Notes: generated from the sequence alone by a model not told the origin. A stretch of 63,545 nucleotides of DNA from Proteus myxofaciens ATCC 19692 (GCF_001654855.1 NZ_LXEN01000038.1:1-63545); one strand, 5' to 3'; shown: positions 49,991 through 61,752, numbered from the stretch's first letter. A program made the numbers and translations.

Positions 49991-52588
49991 CTAAACTATC
50001 GTTTGAAAAATAACTTGTTCCGCTTTATCCGTATATTGTTCAAGTTGGTCAAAGTTAAGATAACGGTAAGTATCTTCTGCGGTTTCATCTACTTTATTAA
50101 TGAAATCAAGATATTCTTGTGGTTCAGGTAAACGACCTAAAAGAGATGCTACAGCAGCCAGTTCTGCTGATGCTAAATAAACATTTGCACCATTACCTAA
50201 ACGATTTGGGAAGTTACGTGTTGAAGTCGATACAACCGTTGCACCATCAGCAACACGAGCTTGGTTACCCATACATAATGAACAACCGGGTATTTCTATA
50301 CGAGCCCCACTTTTACCAAAGACACTGTAATAACCTTCTTCAGTCAATTGCGCGGCATCCATCTTCGTTGGTGGTGCAACCCATAAACGAGTGGGTAATT
50401 GGCCTTTATGTTGATCTAGCAATTTACCCGCAGCCCGAAAATGACCAATATTCGTCATACAAGAACCAATAAAGACTTCATCAATTTTGCTATTCGCAAC
50501 ATCTGATAATAAGCGTGCATCATCTGGATCATTTGGTGCACATAAAATAGGCTCTTTAATTTCATTTAAGTCAATTTCAATAACTGCCGCATAATCTGCA
50601 TCTGCATCTGCTTCAAGTAATTGAGGATCATTTAACCAATTTTCCATTGATTTAATACGACGCTCAATAGTACGACGATCACCATAGCCTTCTGCAATCA
50701 TCCATTTTAGTAAGGTGATATTAGATTGGAGATATTCAATAATCGGTGCTTGGTCTAATTTGATAGTACAACCCGCAGCTGAACGCTCTGCTGATGCATC
50801 AGCAAGTTCAAATGCTTGTTCAACTTTAAGATCAGGCAAACCTTCAATTTCAAGAATACGGCCAGAGAAAATATTTTTCTTACCTTTTTTCTCTACCGTT
50901 AATAAGCCATCTTTAATTGCGTAATAAGGTATTGCGTGGACTAAATCGCGTAATGTTACGCCAGGTTGCATTTTACCTTTAAAGCGCACTAATACAGATT
51001 CAGGCATATCCAGTGGCATAACACCCGTAGCGGCTGCAAAAGCGACTAATCCAGAACCTGCTGGAAATGATATACCAATTGGGAAACGAGTATGAGAATC
51101 ACCGCCAGTACCAACAGTATCAGGCAATAACATACGGTTTAACCAAGAGTGAATAATACCATCACCAGGACGTAGTGAAACTCCACCACGGTTCATAATA
51201 AAATCAGGTAATGTGTGATGCGTTGTCACATCTACAGGTTTTGGATATGCTGCTGTATGACAAAATGACTGCATGACTAAATCAGCAGAGAAACCAAGGC
51301 AGGCGAGATCTTTAAGCTCATCACGAGTCATTGGCCCTGTTGTATCCTGCGAGCCAACAGATGTCATTTTAGGTTCGCAATATTCACCAGGACGAATACC
51401 CGCACGCCCGCAAGCTCGACCTACCATTTTTTGAGCAAGGGAGAAACCGCGATTGCTTTCTTCTACCGTTTTCGCATGGCGGAAAAGCGTGCTTACCGGT
51501 AATCCTAATGCTTCACGTGCTTTTGATGTTAAACCACGACCAATAATTAAAGGTATACGGCCACCAGCGCGTACTTCATCAATCAGTACTTCGGTTTTGA
51601 GTTCGAATGTTTCCAATAACTCATCAGTTTCGTGATTGCGAATCTCACCTTTATACGGATAAATATCAATGACATCACCCATATTAAGTTTAGAAACATC
51701 TACTTCTATTGGTAATGCACCCGCATCTTCCATTGTATTAAAGAAGATAGGCGCAATTTTACCACCTAGAACAACACCACCACCGCGTTTATTAGGTACA
51801 AATGGAATATCATCACCCATAAACCATAAAACAGAGTTAGTCGCTGATTTACGTGATGAACCAGTGCCCACCACATCACCCACATAAGCAAGAGGGAAAC
51901 CTTTTTGGCTTAATGCTTCGATTTGTTTAATTGGTCCAACATTACCAGGTTGATCAGGTTCAATGCCTTCTCGCTCATTTTTAAGCATAGCAAGTGCATG
52001 TAATGGGATATCAGGGCGAGACCATGCATCAGGTGCAGGTGATAAATCATCGGTGTTAGTTTCACCAATGACTTTAAATACAGTAACAGTTATCTTTTCT
52101 GCAAGTTCAGGGCGCTGTGTAAACCACTGTCCATCAGCCCAAGATTGCATAATTTGCTTGGCATATTCATTACCTGCTTTCGCCTTTTCTTCCACATCAT
52201 AAAAATTATCAAACATCAATAATGTATGTGAAAGTGCTTTCGCGGCGATTGGCGCTAACTTTTCGTCATCTAGCGCTTCAATTAATGCATGGATGTTATA
52301 ACCGCCTTGCATAGTACCTAATAATTCAACGGCTTTTTCTGGCGAAATTAGCGGTGATGATGTTTCACCTTTTGCGAGCGCAGTTAAAAAACCTGCCTTA
52401 ACATAGGCTGCTTCATCAACACCGGGTGGTACACGGTTAGTAATTAAATCAAGAAGAAATGCTTCTTCGTTTGTAGGGGGATTTTTTAATAGCTCAACAA
52501 GTGCCGCTGTTTGTGTGGCATCAAGAGGTTTTGGAACGACACCTTCAGCTGCACGCTCTGCTACGTGCTTACGGTATTCTTCTAGCAC
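49991..52588 (-). CDS. acnB: Aconitate hydratase B
   Basis: This 865-residue enzyme converts citrate to isocitrate in the TCA cycle. Cluster ligands are in [12 protein letters not shown] and [11 protein letters not shown]. The start is GTG at 52588 after GAGGAGA, at the same place as in E. coli (865 residues). It is a main housekeeping aconitase. Confidence 0.98.
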   Translation of the reverse strand: MLEEYRKHVAERAAEGVVPKPLDATQTAALVELLKNPPTNEEAFLLDLITNRVPPGVDEAAYVKAGFLTALAKGETSSPLISPEKAVELLGTMQGGYNIHALIEALDDEKLAPIAAKALSHTLLMFDNFYDVEEKAKAGNEYAKQIMQSWADGQWFTQRPELAEKITVTVFKVIGETNTDDLSPAPDAWSRPDIPLHALAMLKNEREGIEPDQPGNVGPIKQIEALSQKGFPLAYVGDVVGTGSSRKSATNSVLWFMGDDIPFVPNKRGGGVVLGGKIAPIFFNTMEDAGALPIEVDVSKLNMGDVIDIYPYKGEIRNHETDELLETFELKTEVLIDEVRAGGRIPLIIGRGLTSKAREALGLPVSTLFRHAKTVEESNRGFSLAQKMVGRACGRAGIRPGEYCEPKMTSVGSQDTTGPMTRDELKDLACLGFSADLVMQSFCHTAAYPKPVDVTTHHTLPDFIMNRGGVSLRPGDGIIHSWLNRMLLPDTVGTGGDSHTRFPIGISFPAGSGLVAFAAATGVMPLDMPESVLVRFKGKMQPGVTLRDLVHAIPYYAIKDGLLTVEKKGKKNIFSGRILEIEGLPDLKVEQAFELADASAERSAAGCTIKLDQAPIIEYLQSNITLLKWMIAEGYGDRRTIERRIKSMENWLNDPQLLEADADADYAAVIEIDLNEIKEPILCAPNDPDDARLLSDVANSKIDEVFIGSCMTNIGHFRAAGKLLDQHKGQLPTRLWVAPPTKMDAAQLTEEGYYSVFGKSGARIEIPGCSLCMGNQARVADGATVVSTSTRNFPNRLGNGANVYLASAELAAVASLLGRLPEPQEYLDFINKVDETAEDTYRYLNFDQLEQYTDKAEQVIFQTIV

Positions 52589-52746
52589 GACTTTCTCCTC
52601 GCTTCTTTGTCATTTTGTATAACCCGGCTGTCTGCACCCTATCTAGTTGGATGCCAGGTCAGAGGATCTTTTGCTCGCATAATAGATATGTGGTTGCGAA
52701 ATTATGCCCAGCTAAGGCTTACCAGCATAGCAAAACTTCAACACTA

Positions 52747-52762
52747 TGTTAATTCGTTCACA
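52747..52762. promoter_or_regulatory. Candidate CRP site upstream of acnB
   Basis: TGTTA-ATTCGT-TCACA differs by one base from the CRP half-site pattern TGTGA-N6-TCACA. E. coli acnB is activated by CRP. The gap 52589-53052 otherwise holds only the lpd terminator; no gene is seen, and yacH, found here in E. coli, is absent. Confidence 0.5.
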
Positions 52763-52987
52763 TAAAAGTAACATTAACCAGATTCAAATATCCACTTATT
52801 CAGACTAAATCACTTAAACAAAATATATAATAAGGACTTTTAACTAATATTTTAACTAAAGACCATACTTTTAATACTGATTTATGCGTTTATTATTGCT
52901 CTAAAGTAGAATTTATCAGCAAATAATAAAAAAGAGTATAAGATAGCACCAAAAACTGAATGCAAAATAAACATATTTTTATTTCGC

Positions 52988-53018
52988 AAAAAAAAGCTAA
53001 GTTCCTAGAACTTAGCCC
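52988..53018 (-). terminator. Terminator after lpd
   Basis: GCTAAGTTC, loop CTA and GAACTTAGC are followed on the minus strand by eight T. Confidence 0.85.
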
Positions 53019-53052
53019 TTATCATTTAAACTGTCTTAGTTATAAAAACAGA

Positions 53053-54480
53053 TTATTTTTTCTTTTTCGCTTTTGGATTTGGCAGGTCAGTAATACTACC
53101 TTCAAATATTTCCGCAGCCATACCGATTGATTCGTATAACGTTGGGTGAGCGTGGATAGTTAATGCGATATCTTCAGCATCACAACCCATTTCAATAGCA
53201 AGACCGATTTCACCTAACAGTTCACCACCGTTAGAACCAACAATTGCACCACCGATAACACGGTTAGATTCTTTGTCGAAAATCAGTTTAGTCATACCAT
53301 CAGCACAATCTGAAGCAATAGCACGACCTGATGCGGCCCATGGGAAAGAAGCCACTTCATAGCTAATTCCCTTCTCTTTCGCTTCTTTTTCAGTCAGACC
53401 AACCCATGCAACTTCTGGTTCAGTATAAGCGATTGATGGAATAACTTTAGGATCGAAGTAATGTTTCTTACCTGCAATAACTTCAGCAGCAACGTGACCT
53501 TCATGAACACCTTTATGTGCTAGCATTGGTTGACCAACGATATCACCAATAGCAAAGATGTGAGGCACGTTAGTACGCATTTGTTTATCAACATGGATAA
53601 AACCACGATCGTCAACTTCAATACCTGCTTGGCCTGCATCTAATAGCTTACCATTTGGTACACGACCGATAGCAACTAAGACTGCATCGTAACGTTGTGG
53701 TTCTGCTGGTGCTTTTTTCCCTTCCATTGTCACATAGATACCATCTTCTTTGGCTTCTACTGCTGTGACTTTGGTTTCTAGCATCAGGTTGAATTTTTTG
53801 CTGATACGTTTAGTGAAAACTTTAACAACATCTTTATCGGCAGCTGGGATCACTTGATCAAACATTTCAACAACGTCAATCTGAGAACCCAGAGAATGGT
53901 ATACAGTCCCCATTTCTAGACCGATGATACCGCCCCCCATAATCAGTAAACGCTCAGGAACATTTTTCAGTTCTAGCGCATCTGTTGAGTCCCATACGCG
54001 TGGGTCTTCATGAGGAATAAAGGGTAATTCAATTGGGCGAGAACCCGCGGCTACGATAGCATTATCGAAAGTAATTGTTGTTGCACCTTCAGTGCCTTCA
54101 ACTGACAGAGTGTGTGAACCCGTGAAACGAGCCTCACCATTAACCACTGTTACTTTACGACCTTTAGCCATACCTGCTAAGCCGCCAGTTAGCTGAGAAA
54201 TAACTTTATCTTTCCAGATACGAATCTTATCAATATCGGTTTTAGGTGCACCAAAAACAACACCGTGCTCAGATAATGCTTTTGCTTCTTCAATCACTTT
54301 TGAAACGTGGAGTAATGCTTTAGAAGGAATACAACCCACGTTTAGACAAACACCACCCAGTGTAGAGTGACGTTCTACTAAAACTGTCTCTAAACCTAAG
54401 TCAGCGCAACGGAACGCCGCGGAATAACCCGCAGGGCCTGCACCGAGAACCACTACCTGTGCTTTAATTTCAGTACTCAT
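53053..54480 (-). CDS. lpd: Dihydrolipoyl dehydrogenase (E3)
   Basis: This 475-residue flavoprotein reoxidises dihydrolipoamide in the pyruvate and 2-oxoglutarate dehydrogenase complexes. The redox disulfide is in GGVCLNVGCIPSKAL, FAD and NAD folds are at GAGPAGYSAA and GGGIIGLEMG, and the catalytic His-Glu is in HAHPTLYE. It follows aceF with a hairpin between. Confidence 0.98.
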   Translation of the reverse strand: MSTEIKAQVVVLGAGPAGYSAAFRCADLGLETVLVERHSTLGGVCLNVGCIPSKALLHVSKVIEEAKALSEHGVVFGAPKTDIDKIRIWKDKVISQLTGGLAGMAKGRKVTVVNGEARFTGSHTLSVEGTEGATTITFDNAIVAAGSRPIELPFIPHEDPRVWDSTDALELKNVPERLLIMGGGIIGLEMGTVYHSLGSQIDVVEMFDQVIPAADKDVVKVFTKRISKKFNLMLETKVTAVEAKEDGIYVTMEGKKAPAEPQRYDAVLVAIGRVPNGKLLDAGQAGIEVDDRGFIHVDKQMRTNVPHIFAIGDIVGQPMLAHKGVHEGHVAAEVIAGKKHYFDPKVIPSIAYTEPEVAWVGLTEKEAKEKGISYEVASFPWAASGRAIASDCADGMTKLIFDKESNRVIGGAIVGSNGGELLGEIGLAIEMGCDAEDIALTIHAHPTLYESIGMAAEIFEGSITDLPNPKAKKKK

Positions 54481-54653
54481 CGTGACCTCATTATTTATTT
54501 GTCCGGCGAGTCAGACGATAATCCATATTTAACACCGAGACTTACATACCGCATGCAGTTTACAGAAATGTTAATAAACTGAAAAGCGCTCTAACATGAC
54601 GGATCTCACAACCTCAGATGTATGAGTGTAAAATCCGATCATCGCAATCAGAG

Positions 54654-54676
54654 AAACCGGTGCTAAGCACCGGTTT
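54654..54676 (-). terminator. Hairpin between aceF and lpd
   Basis: AAACCGGTGC, loop TTA and GCACCGGTTT form a 10-base stem followed by a short T run (TTTC). It may reduce read-through into lpd, which also serves other complexes and has its own promoter in E. coli. Confidence 0.65.
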
Positions 54677-54682
54677 TTAAGA

Positions 54683-56560
54683 TTACATTACCAAACGACG
54701 TAAATCACTCATATACTGATTAATCAGAGTGATGAATCGAGCGCCATCAGCACCATCAATCACACGGTGATCGAAAGATAATGACATTGGTAAAATCAAG
54801 CGTGGTACGAATTCTTTACCGTTCCATACTGGTTTCATTGAAGAACGAGACAGACCCATAATCGCCACTTCTGGAGCATTGACGATTGGTGCAAAACCGG
54901 TAGTACCGATACCGCCAAGGCTTGAAATAGTGAAACATCCGCCTTGCATATCAGAAGCAGTCAGTTTACCTGCACGCGCTTTCTTAGAGATTTCAGCCAG
55001 CTCATAAGAGAGTTCTAAGATGCCTTTTTTGTTAACATCTTTGAAAACTGGAACCACTAAACCATTAGGTGTATCTACAGCAATACCGATATTGATGTAT
55101 TTTTTCAGGATAAGCTTCTGTCCATCTTCTGAGATAGAACTGTTAAAGCGAGGCATATCAGCCAGTGCTTTTGCAGCCGCTTTCATCACAAAGACTAATG
55201 GCGTTATCTTAACATCCAGTTTTTTCTTCTCTGCTTCTTTATTTTGCTGTTTACGGAATTCTTCAACCTCAGTGATATCTGCTTCATCGAACAGATTTAC
55301 ATGAGGGATCATTACCCAGTTACGGCTTAAATTAGCACCAGAGATTTTCTGGATACGGCTCATTTCGACTTCTTCAATTTCACCGAATTTACTGAAGTCA
55401 ACTTTCGGCCAAGGTAACATACCTGGTAATCCACCACCTGCATTAGCTGGCGCAGATTCAGCACGTTTAATTAACTCTTTCACGTAAGACTGAACGTCTT
55501 CACGTAAGATACGACCTTTACGACCAGTACCCTTCACTTTCGCGAGGTTAACGCCGAATTCGCGTGCTAAGCGACGAATAACCGGTGTTGCATGCACATA
55601 AGCATCATTTTCAACAAATTCTTCTTTAGCTGCTGGTGCAGAAGATGAAGCTTTTGCTGGCGCTGGTGATGATGCAGCGGGTGCTGGCGCTGATTGTGCA
55701 GGCGCTGGAGTCGCCGCAACTGCTGGTGCTTCACCAGCAACTTCAAAAGTCATAATAAGCGAACCAGTACTCACTTTATCGCCTACTGCAATTTTGATTT
55801 CTTTTACTACACCCGCAAATGGTGCTGGCACTTCCATTGAAGCTTTATCACCTTCTACTGTGATAAGTGATTGTTCAGCAGTGATTGAATCACCTACTTT
55901 TACCATCACTTCTGTAACTTCAACTTCATCGCCACCAATATCAGGTACATTAACATCTTTCACCGCAGAAGTTGCTGGTGCCGATGCAGTTTGTGCTGGC
56001 GCTGATGCTGGAGCAGCAGATGGAGCACCGGCAACTTCAAACATCATGATAAGGGAACCAGTGCTAACTTTGTCACCAGTTGCAATTTTAATTTCTTTTA
56101 CCACACCCGCAAATGGTGCTGGCACTTCCATTGAAGCTTTATCGCCTTCAACAGTGATAAGTGATTGTTCAGCAGTGATTGAATCACCCACTTTTACCAT
56201 CACTTCTGTAACTTCAACTTCATCGCCACCAATATCAGGTACGTGAACTTCTTTTAATTCGCTAGAAGCAGGAGCAGATGCTGCTGGTGCAGGCGTTGCT
56301 TTTTCTGCTGGAGCCGCTTGCGCGGCATCTTCTGCTTCAAAAATCATGATAAGAGAGCCTGTTTCGACTTTATCGCCGACAGCAATTTTAATCTCTTTAA
56401 CGACACCCGCTTTTGGTGAAGGCACTTCCATAGAAGCTTTATCACCTTCTACAGTAATTAAGGATTGTTCTTCCTCAACACGATCGCCGACTTTCACCAT
56501 GACTTCGGTGACTTCAACTTCATCAGCACCGATATCAGGAACTTTAATTTCGATAGACAT
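54683..56560 (-). CDS. aceF: Pyruvate dehydrogenase E2 (dihydrolipoyl acetyltransferase)
   Basis: This 625-residue protein has three lipoyl domains, each with the GDKAS motif (lysines at 41, 141 and 239). Ala/Pro-rich linkers, a peripheral subunit-binding domain ([15 protein letters not shown], about residue 325) and the catalytic domain ending in [14 protein letters not shown] follow. Lipoyl domains 2 and 3 are nearly identical. aceE lies 14 bases upstream. Confidence 0.98.
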   Translation of the reverse strand: MSIEIKVPDIGADEVEVTEVMVKVGDRVEEEQSLITVEGDKASMEVPSPKAGVVKEIKIAVGDKVETGSLIMIFEAEDAAQAAPAEKATPAPAASAPASSELKEVHVPDIGGDEVEVTEVMVKVGDSITAEQSLITVEGDKASMEVPAPFAGVVKEIKIATGDKVSTGSLIMMFEVAGAPSAAPASAPAQTASAPATSAVKDVNVPDIGGDEVEVTEVMVKVGDSITAEQSLITVEGDKASMEVPAPFAGVVKEIKIAVGDKVSTGSLIMTFEVAGEAPAVAATPAPAQSAPAPAASSPAPAKASSSAPAAKEEFVENDAYVHATPVIRRLAREFGVNLAKVKGTGRKGRILREDVQSYVKELIKRAESAPANAGGGLPGMLPWPKVDFSKFGEIEEVEMSRIQKISGANLSRNWVMIPHVNLFDEADITEVEEFRKQQNKEAEKKKLDVKITPLVFVMKAAAKALADMPRFNSSISEDGQKLILKKYINIGIAVDTPNGLVVPVFKDVNKKGILELSYELAEISKKARAGKLTASDMQGGCFTISSLGGIGTTGFAPIVNAPEVAIMGLSRSSMKPVWNGKEFVPRLILPMSLSFDHRVIDGADGARFITLINQYMSDLRRLVM

Positions 56561-56573
56561 TAACTTTTACCTC

Positions 56574-59240
56574 TTACGCCAGACGTGGGTTTACTTTTTC
56601 AGGATTGATGTTGTATTTTTTAATTGCTTCTTCAACAATCTTCACATCAATATCACCACGTTTCGCTAATTCACCTAGAGCCGCAACAATCACATAAGAA
56701 GTATCGACTTCAAAGTGGTGACGTAGGTTTTCACGGCTATCAGAACGACCAAAGCCATCTGTACCTAATACGCGGTAGTCATCTGAAGGAACGTAAGTAC
56801 GCACTTGTTCTGCAAACAGTTTCATATAGTCTGTAGATGCAACAGCAGGTGCATCATTCATTACTTGAGTAATGTATGGAACACGTGGTGCTTCAGAAGG
56901 ATGTAGCATATTCCAACGTTCACAATCTTGGCCATCACGAGCTAGTTCTGTGAATGATGTTACGCTATAAACATCAGAGCCAATACCGTATTCAGCTGAC
57001 AGAATTTGTGCTGCTTCACGGACATGACGTAAGATAGAACCTGAACCCAGTAATTGAACTTTACCTTTCGCGCCTTCCAGAGATTCCAGTTTATAGATAC
57101 CTTTACGGATACCTTCTTCAGTACCTGCTGGCATTGCTGGCATGTGGTAGTTTTCATTTAGCGTTGTAATGTAGTAATAAACGTTTTCTTGTTTATCACC
57201 ATACATACGCTCTAAACCATCTTGCATAATAACAGCAACTTCATAAGCGAATGCTGGATCGTAAGAGACACAGTTAGGAATAGTCAGTGATTGAATGTGG
57301 CTATGACCATCTTCGTGCTGTAAACCTTCACCATTCAATGTTGTACGACCAGAAGTACCACCGATTAAGAAACCACGAGCTTGTTGGTCACCAGCAGCCC
57401 AACATAAGTCACCAATACGTTGGAAACCAAACATTGAGTAGTAGATATAGAATGGGATCATTGGCAGATTGTTAGTACTGTATGATGTTGCAGCCGCTAA
57501 CCAAGATGCGCCAGCACCCAGTTCGTTGATACCTTCTTGCAGAATTTGACCTTTAACGTCTTCTTTATAGTAAGCTACTTGCTCACGGTCTTGAGGCGTA
57601 TATTGTTGGCCATTCGGGCTATAAATACCGATTTGACGGAACAGACCTTCCATACCGAAAGTACGTGCTTCATCAGCAATAATTGGTACTAAACGGTCTT
57701 TAATTGATTTGTTTTTCAGCATTACGTTTAATGCACGAACAAATGCAATTGTTGTAGAGATCTCTTTAGATTGCTCTTCCAGTAACTGGCTGAAATCTTC
57801 CAGTGTAGGGATATCTAGTTTTTCATCAAAACGTGGACGACGAGCTGGTAAGTAACCACCTAAATCCTGACGACGATCATGCAGATATTTATACTCTTCT
57901 GAATCTTTTTCAAAAGTGATGTAAGGGAGTTCTGCTACTTTCTCATCGCTAACAGGAATATTGAAACGATCACGGAAGTGTTTCACACCATCCATGTTCA
58001 TTTTTTTCACTTGGTGAGCAATGTTCTTACCTTCTGCCGTTTCACCCATACCATAACCTTTAATGGTTTGAGCTAAAATAACAGTTGGTTGGCCTTTAGT
58101 GTCTTTTGCTTTTTGGAATGCAGCAAAGACTTTCTTAGGATCATGACCACCACGGTTCAATGCCCAAATTTCATCATCAGTCATATCTTTAACTAATGCA
58201 GCTGTTTCTGGGTAACGATTGAAGAAGTGCTCACGAACGTATGCGCCATCACGTGATTTGAATGTTTGGTAATCGCCATCCAGTGTTTCGTTCATTAACT
58301 GGATTAATTTACCTGATGTGTCTTTACGTAGTAGCTCATCCCAACGATCGCCCCACATAATTTTGATAACGTTCCAGCCAGCACCTGCGAAGATACCTTC
58401 TAATTCGTTAACAATCTTACCGTTACCTGTTACAGGGCCATCAAGACGCTGTAAGTTACAGTTAACAACGAAGCACAGATTATCTAATTTCTCACGAACT
58501 GCGATAGTAATCGCACCTTTAGATTCTGGTTCGTCCATTTCGCCATCGCCTAAGAACGCATAAACAGTTTGTTTAGTCGTATCTTTTAGGCCACGGTGAT
58601 CTAAATATTTCAAGAATTTAGCTTGATAAATTGCAGATAGAGGTCCTAAACCCATAGAAACTGTTGGGAACTGCCAGAATTCAGGCATCAGTTTAGGGTG
58701 AGGGTAAGAAGATAAACCATGACCACCAATTTCTTGACGGAAATTATTTAATTGTTCTTCAGTTAAACGACCTTCTAAGAATGCACGAGCATAGATCCCA
58801 GGAGAGATATGACCTTGGAAGTAAACCAAATCACCGCCATCATTTTGAGTATGAGCACGGAAGAAATGGTTAAAACAAACTTCATATAAAGTCGCTGCGG
58901 ACTGGTAAGACGCCATGTGTCCACCGAGTTCCAAATCTTTTTTGGAAGCACGTAGAACCATCATTACCGCATTCCAGCGAATAGCAGAACGGATACGACG
59001 CTCTAATTCCAGATTGCCGGGGTAAGCGGGCTCGTCTTCGACAGAAATAGTATTGATATAATCGCTGTGTATAGAGCCACCTAATGCGATATTAAGACCG
59101 CCATTACGAGCTTGTTTTAATACCTGATCAATCAAAAACTGTGCACGCTCAACACCTTCTTCACGGATGACCGAGTCGATCGCTTGTAACCAATCGCGAG
59201 TTTCGATCGGATCCACGTCATTTTTCAGCATATCTGACAT
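56574..59240 (-). CDS. aceE: Pyruvate dehydrogenase E1
   Basis: This 888-residue enzyme decarboxylates pyruvate with thiamine diphosphate. The cofactor motif is FLGDGEMDEPESKGAI with the later NLCFVVNCN. E. coli AceE has 887 residues. It is the first structural gene after pdhR. Confidence 0.98.
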   Translation of the reverse strand: MSDMLKNDVDPIETRDWLQAIDSVIREEGVERAQFLIDQVLKQARNGGLNIALGGSIHSDYINTISVEDEPAYPGNLELERRIRSAIRWNAVMMVLRASKKDLELGGHMASYQSAATLYEVCFNHFFRAHTQNDGGDLVYFQGHISPGIYARAFLEGRLTEEQLNNFRQEIGGHGLSSYPHPKLMPEFWQFPTVSMGLGPLSAIYQAKFLKYLDHRGLKDTTKQTVYAFLGDGEMDEPESKGAITIAVREKLDNLCFVVNCNLQRLDGPVTGNGKIVNELEGIFAGAGWNVIKIMWGDRWDELLRKDTSGKLIQLMNETLDGDYQTFKSRDGAYVREHFFNRYPETAALVKDMTDDEIWALNRGGHDPKKVFAAFQKAKDTKGQPTVILAQTIKGYGMGETAEGKNIAHQVKKMNMDGVKHFRDRFNIPVSDEKVAELPYITFEKDSEEYKYLHDRRQDLGGYLPARRPRFDEKLDIPTLEDFSQLLEEQSKEISTTIAFVRALNVMLKNKSIKDRLVPIIADEARTFGMEGLFRQIGIYSPNGQQYTPQDREQVAYYKEDVKGQILQEGINELGAGASWLAAATSYSTNNLPMIPFYIYYSMFGFQRIGDLCWAAGDQQARGFLIGGTSGRTTLNGEGLQHEDGHSHIQSLTIPNCVSYDPAFAYEVAVIMQDGLERMYGDKQENVYYYITTLNENYHMPAMPAGTEEGIRKGIYKLESLEGAKGKVQLLGSGSILRHVREAAQILSAEYGIGSDVYSVTSFTELARDGQDCERWNMLHPSEAPRVPYITQVMNDAPAVASTDYMKLFAEQVRTYVPSDDYRVLGTDGFGRSDSRENLRHHFEVDTSYVIVAALGELAKRGDIDVKIVEEAIKKYNINPEKVNPRLA

Positions 59241-59403
59241 GGTGTATTCCTTATCTGTTATCTATTTTAATGGTTATGGGAGCCTATCTTCTCGTTATAC
59301 TTTCAAGATACGACGGGAAGAGAAGCCCTTGCTGTTATTACCGCTACCCCCTTAAAAAGCGGGGAGATTGGTAGTACAGACTCAGCGGTCAGGATCTGTG
59401 CTA

Positions 59404-60174
59404 CTAAAATAAATCAGGGTGTTGCTGGAGCCGGCGCAAAGAGCGCTCACGGCGAGTATGTTCACGACTCATGTCCAACAAAACATCTTCAATAAATGCC
59501 AAATGACGATGAGATGCTTCACGCGCACTCTCTGGCTCTCTATTGATAATCGCCTGATAAATCTGTGTACGGTGCTCACTTACAGCCGTTAACATCTCTT
59601 TACGAGTGTAAAGAAATTCAAAATTCTGACGAATGTTCTGCTCTAACATCGGTACCATACATCTTAACAGATGCAATAAAACAACATTATGAGCAGCTTC
59701 TGTAACAACAAGCTGATATTGTAATACAGCTTCAGACTCAGCGGCGATATCCCCTTTTTCATGCGCATCACTAATACGCAAATGACTCGCTTTAATGCGT
59801 GCCAAATCGCCATCAGTACCTCGTAATGCTGCATAATAAGCAGCGATTCCTTCAAGTGCATGACGGGTTTCTAAAAGATCAAATTGGGATTCAGGATGTC
59901 CGCTGAGTAACTGTGCTAAAGGGTCACTAAAGCTTTGCCACATGTTAAGTTGTACAAAAGTACCGCCACCTTGGCGACGCAGTAAAAAGCCTTTAGCTTC
60001 TAGTTTTTGGATTGCTTCACGCAATGAAGGTCGAGATACATCAAATTGTTTTGCCAGCTCACGCTCAGGTAATAATTTTTCGCCTGGACGCAACGTGCCT
60101 TCTAGGATCAGATGCTCAAGCTGTTGCTCTATGACATCAGAAAGCTTAGGTTGGCGGATTTTTGTATATGCCAT
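59404..60174 (-). CDS. pdhR: Pyruvate-sensing repressor PdhR
   Basis: This 256-residue GntR/FadR-family protein has an N-terminal winged helix ([26 protein letters not shown]) and a helical FCD domain that binds pyruvate. I chose the ATG at 60174 ([18 protein letters not shown]), matching E. coli PdhR; an upstream ATG at 60189 adds five residues. aroP and ampE, its E. coli neighbours, are missing. Confidence 0.96.
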   Translation of the reverse strand: MAYTKIRQPKLSDVIEQQLEHLILEGTLRPGEKLLPERELAKQFDVSRPSLREAIQKLEAKGFLLRRQGGGTFVQLNMWQSFSDPLAQLLSGHPESQFDLLETRHALEGIAAYYAALRGTDGDLARIKASHLRISDAHEKGDIAAESEAVLQYQLVVTEAAHNVVLLHLLRCMVPMLEQNIRQNFEFLYTRKEMLTAVSEHRTQIYQAIINREPESAREASHRHLAFIEDVLLDMSREHTRRERSLRRLQQHPDLF

Positions 60175-60224
60175 ATTGCTAGAAGTCATTATTGGATAAC
60201 TATTACCTTGGTAATTGGATTGTC

Positions 60225-60241
60225 AATTGGTAATACCAATT
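60225..60241. promoter_or_regulatory. PdhR operator
   Basis: AATTGGTAATACCAATT is a palindrome apart from its central base and matches the known PdhR box (AATTGGT-N3-ACCAATT). It lies about 50 bases before pdhR, so PdhR should repress its own operon until pyruvate rises. The rest of 60175-60487 holds the promoter region and no gene. Confidence 0.87.
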
Positions 60242-60487
60242 TAATGTAACGAATAATAAAGTAACAAAGTATTCACTAACTGTCCATACAGTTGTTGAGC
60301 GAAATCATAAAAACCTGCAAAATTTAACAATTTTTTTTAAAAACTAATTAAAAGTAATAACTAGATCTCATTATATAGAAATGTTAAAAACACGCTTTTT
60401 TAACATCTTTTATACACATACTCAGTCAGACTGAACCGTTACAGCAAGGAAAATTTGAATATTTATTTATTTTTATTCATTAAAAAA

Positions 60488-61045
60488 TCACCTAGAGAGC
60501 CTACTTGTTAATAAAGACCGATAAGATGACCAATTAAAATGGGGGCCAGGATCGGTTTTTCTGCTAGGTGCAATATCACTATGGCCTGTTATATTGTCTT
60601 CAATTTGAGGATAAAGAGAGATAAGCGACTGAGTTAATTCAACTAGTTGCGTATATTGAACATCCGTAAAATCGCATTCATCAGTACCTTCAAGCTCAAG
60701 ACCAATAGAAAAATCATTACATTTTTCTCTTTCTTGATATAAAGAAACGCCCGCATGCCATGCTCTATCAGTAAAAGAAACATACTGCACAATCTCACCA
60801 TCACGACGGATAAGACAATGAGCAGAGACTCTTAGCCCTTCAATTTCTCGAAAAAAAGGATGTTCAGATGCAGATAATGTATTCGTAAAAAGTTGGTCAA
60901 TATAAGACCCACCAAATTGTCCAGGTGGTAAACTAATATTATGTATAATCAATAACGAAGGTATTTCATCACCTTTTGGTCGTTTATCGAAATTTGGGGA
61001 AGGCACATGTTTTGCCCCCACTAACCAACCTTGCTTTATCTCCAC
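60488..61045 (-). CDS. ampD: 1,6-anhydro-N-acetylmuramyl-L-alanine amidase
   Basis: This 185-residue zinc amidase recycles murein in the cytoplasm. Ligands are His35 (LLIIHNIS), His155 (GHSDIAP) and Asp165 (KTDPGPH), with Lys163 near the site. Loss of AmpD raises AmpR-controlled beta-lactamase in species that have it. ampE, usually the next gene, is absent. Confidence 0.95.
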   Translation of the reverse strand: MEIKQGWLVGAKHVPSPNFDKRPKGDEIPSLLIIHNISLPPGQFGGSYIDQLFTNTLSASEHPFFREIEGLRVSAHCLIRRDGEIVQYVSFTDRAWHAGVSLYQEREKCNDFSIGLELEGTDECDFTDVQYTQLVELTQSLISLYPQIEDNITGHSDIAPSRKTDPGPHFNWSSYRSLLTSRLSR

Positions 61046-61114
61046 AGCAATCCACTCTTTAAACTTATTTAAAACAATTATTAATCATTTTTCTAACTTT
61101 TATTCGACAATAAA

Positions 61115-61130
61115 TGCGAACATCCTCTCA
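61115..61130. promoter_or_regulatory. Candidate CRP-S (Sxy-dependent) site before ppdD
   Basis: TGCGA-ACATCC-TCTCA differs by one base from the CRP-S pattern TGCGA-N6-TCGCA. In E. coli ppdD belongs to the Sxy/CRP competence regulon. The site is about 130 bases before the ppdD start. Confidence 0.4.
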
Positions 61131-61259
61131 ATCATAGAGATTAATTTTGTATAACGCTTTTTTCTTTTCGATATTTTACTCAAACTTTCTGTTAACCATT
61201 CGCTAATTAAGCCGTTTTTTTTCATACTCTCGCTGTTTATTAATCAGGGAGGATAATGG

Positions 61260-61703
61260 ATGCACACACTTAATTTTCATTCAGCAGAAAATGGCTTTAC
61301 CCTTATGGAACTTATGATTGTTATTGCGATAATTTCTATTTTAAGTTCTGTAGCAATTCCCGCTTACCAAGGCTATCTCCACAAAGCAGCACTCACAGAT
61401 GTATTACAAACGCTATCACCTTATCGTTCAGCCGTAGAACTGTGTCACTATGATAATCAGTTCAGTGAATGTAATTCAGATTCTGCATTTATACCTGAAC
61501 AATTCAGTAGCCGATATATCTCGGATATTAACGTTGATAAGAACACAATTTACGCCACAGGTAAGGCTCAGCTAGACGATTTAGCAATTAAAATGACACT
61601 TGAAAAGAATACAGCGGATAATCTGCCACATTGGTTAGTTACATGTCATTCAGGCAACAAATCCTTGCAAAAACAATGTAGCCAAATTTTAAAAATCAAC
61701 TGA
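61260..61703 (+). CDS. ppdD: Type IV prepilin PpdD
   Basis: This 147-residue prepilin has the cleavage motif NG/FTLMELMIVIAIISIL: Gly12, Phe13 and Glu17 (Glu5 of the mature form). Two cysteines near the C-terminus (Cys169-type pair CHSGNKSLQKQC) can form a disulfide. The ATG at 61260 lies after AGGGAGG. It diverges from ampD. Confidence 0.92.
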   Translation: MHTLNFHSAENGFTLMELMIVIAIISILSSVAIPAYQGYLHKAALTDVLQTLSPYRSAVELCHYDNQFSECNSDSAFIPEQFSSRYISDINVDKNTIYATGKAQLDDLAIKMTLEKNTADNLPHWLVTCHSGNKSLQKQCSQILKIN

Positions 61704-61719
61704 CTTTCTTTATTAATAA

Positions 61720-61752
61720 AATAGGAACAACGCTTTTTTTGTTCCTATTTTT
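61720..61752 (+). terminator. Terminator after ppdD
   Basis: AATAGGAACAA and TTGTTCCTATT form an 11-base stem with an eight-base loop, then TTT. hofB starts about 50 bases later, so pilin can be made in excess over the ATPase. Confidence 0.75.
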
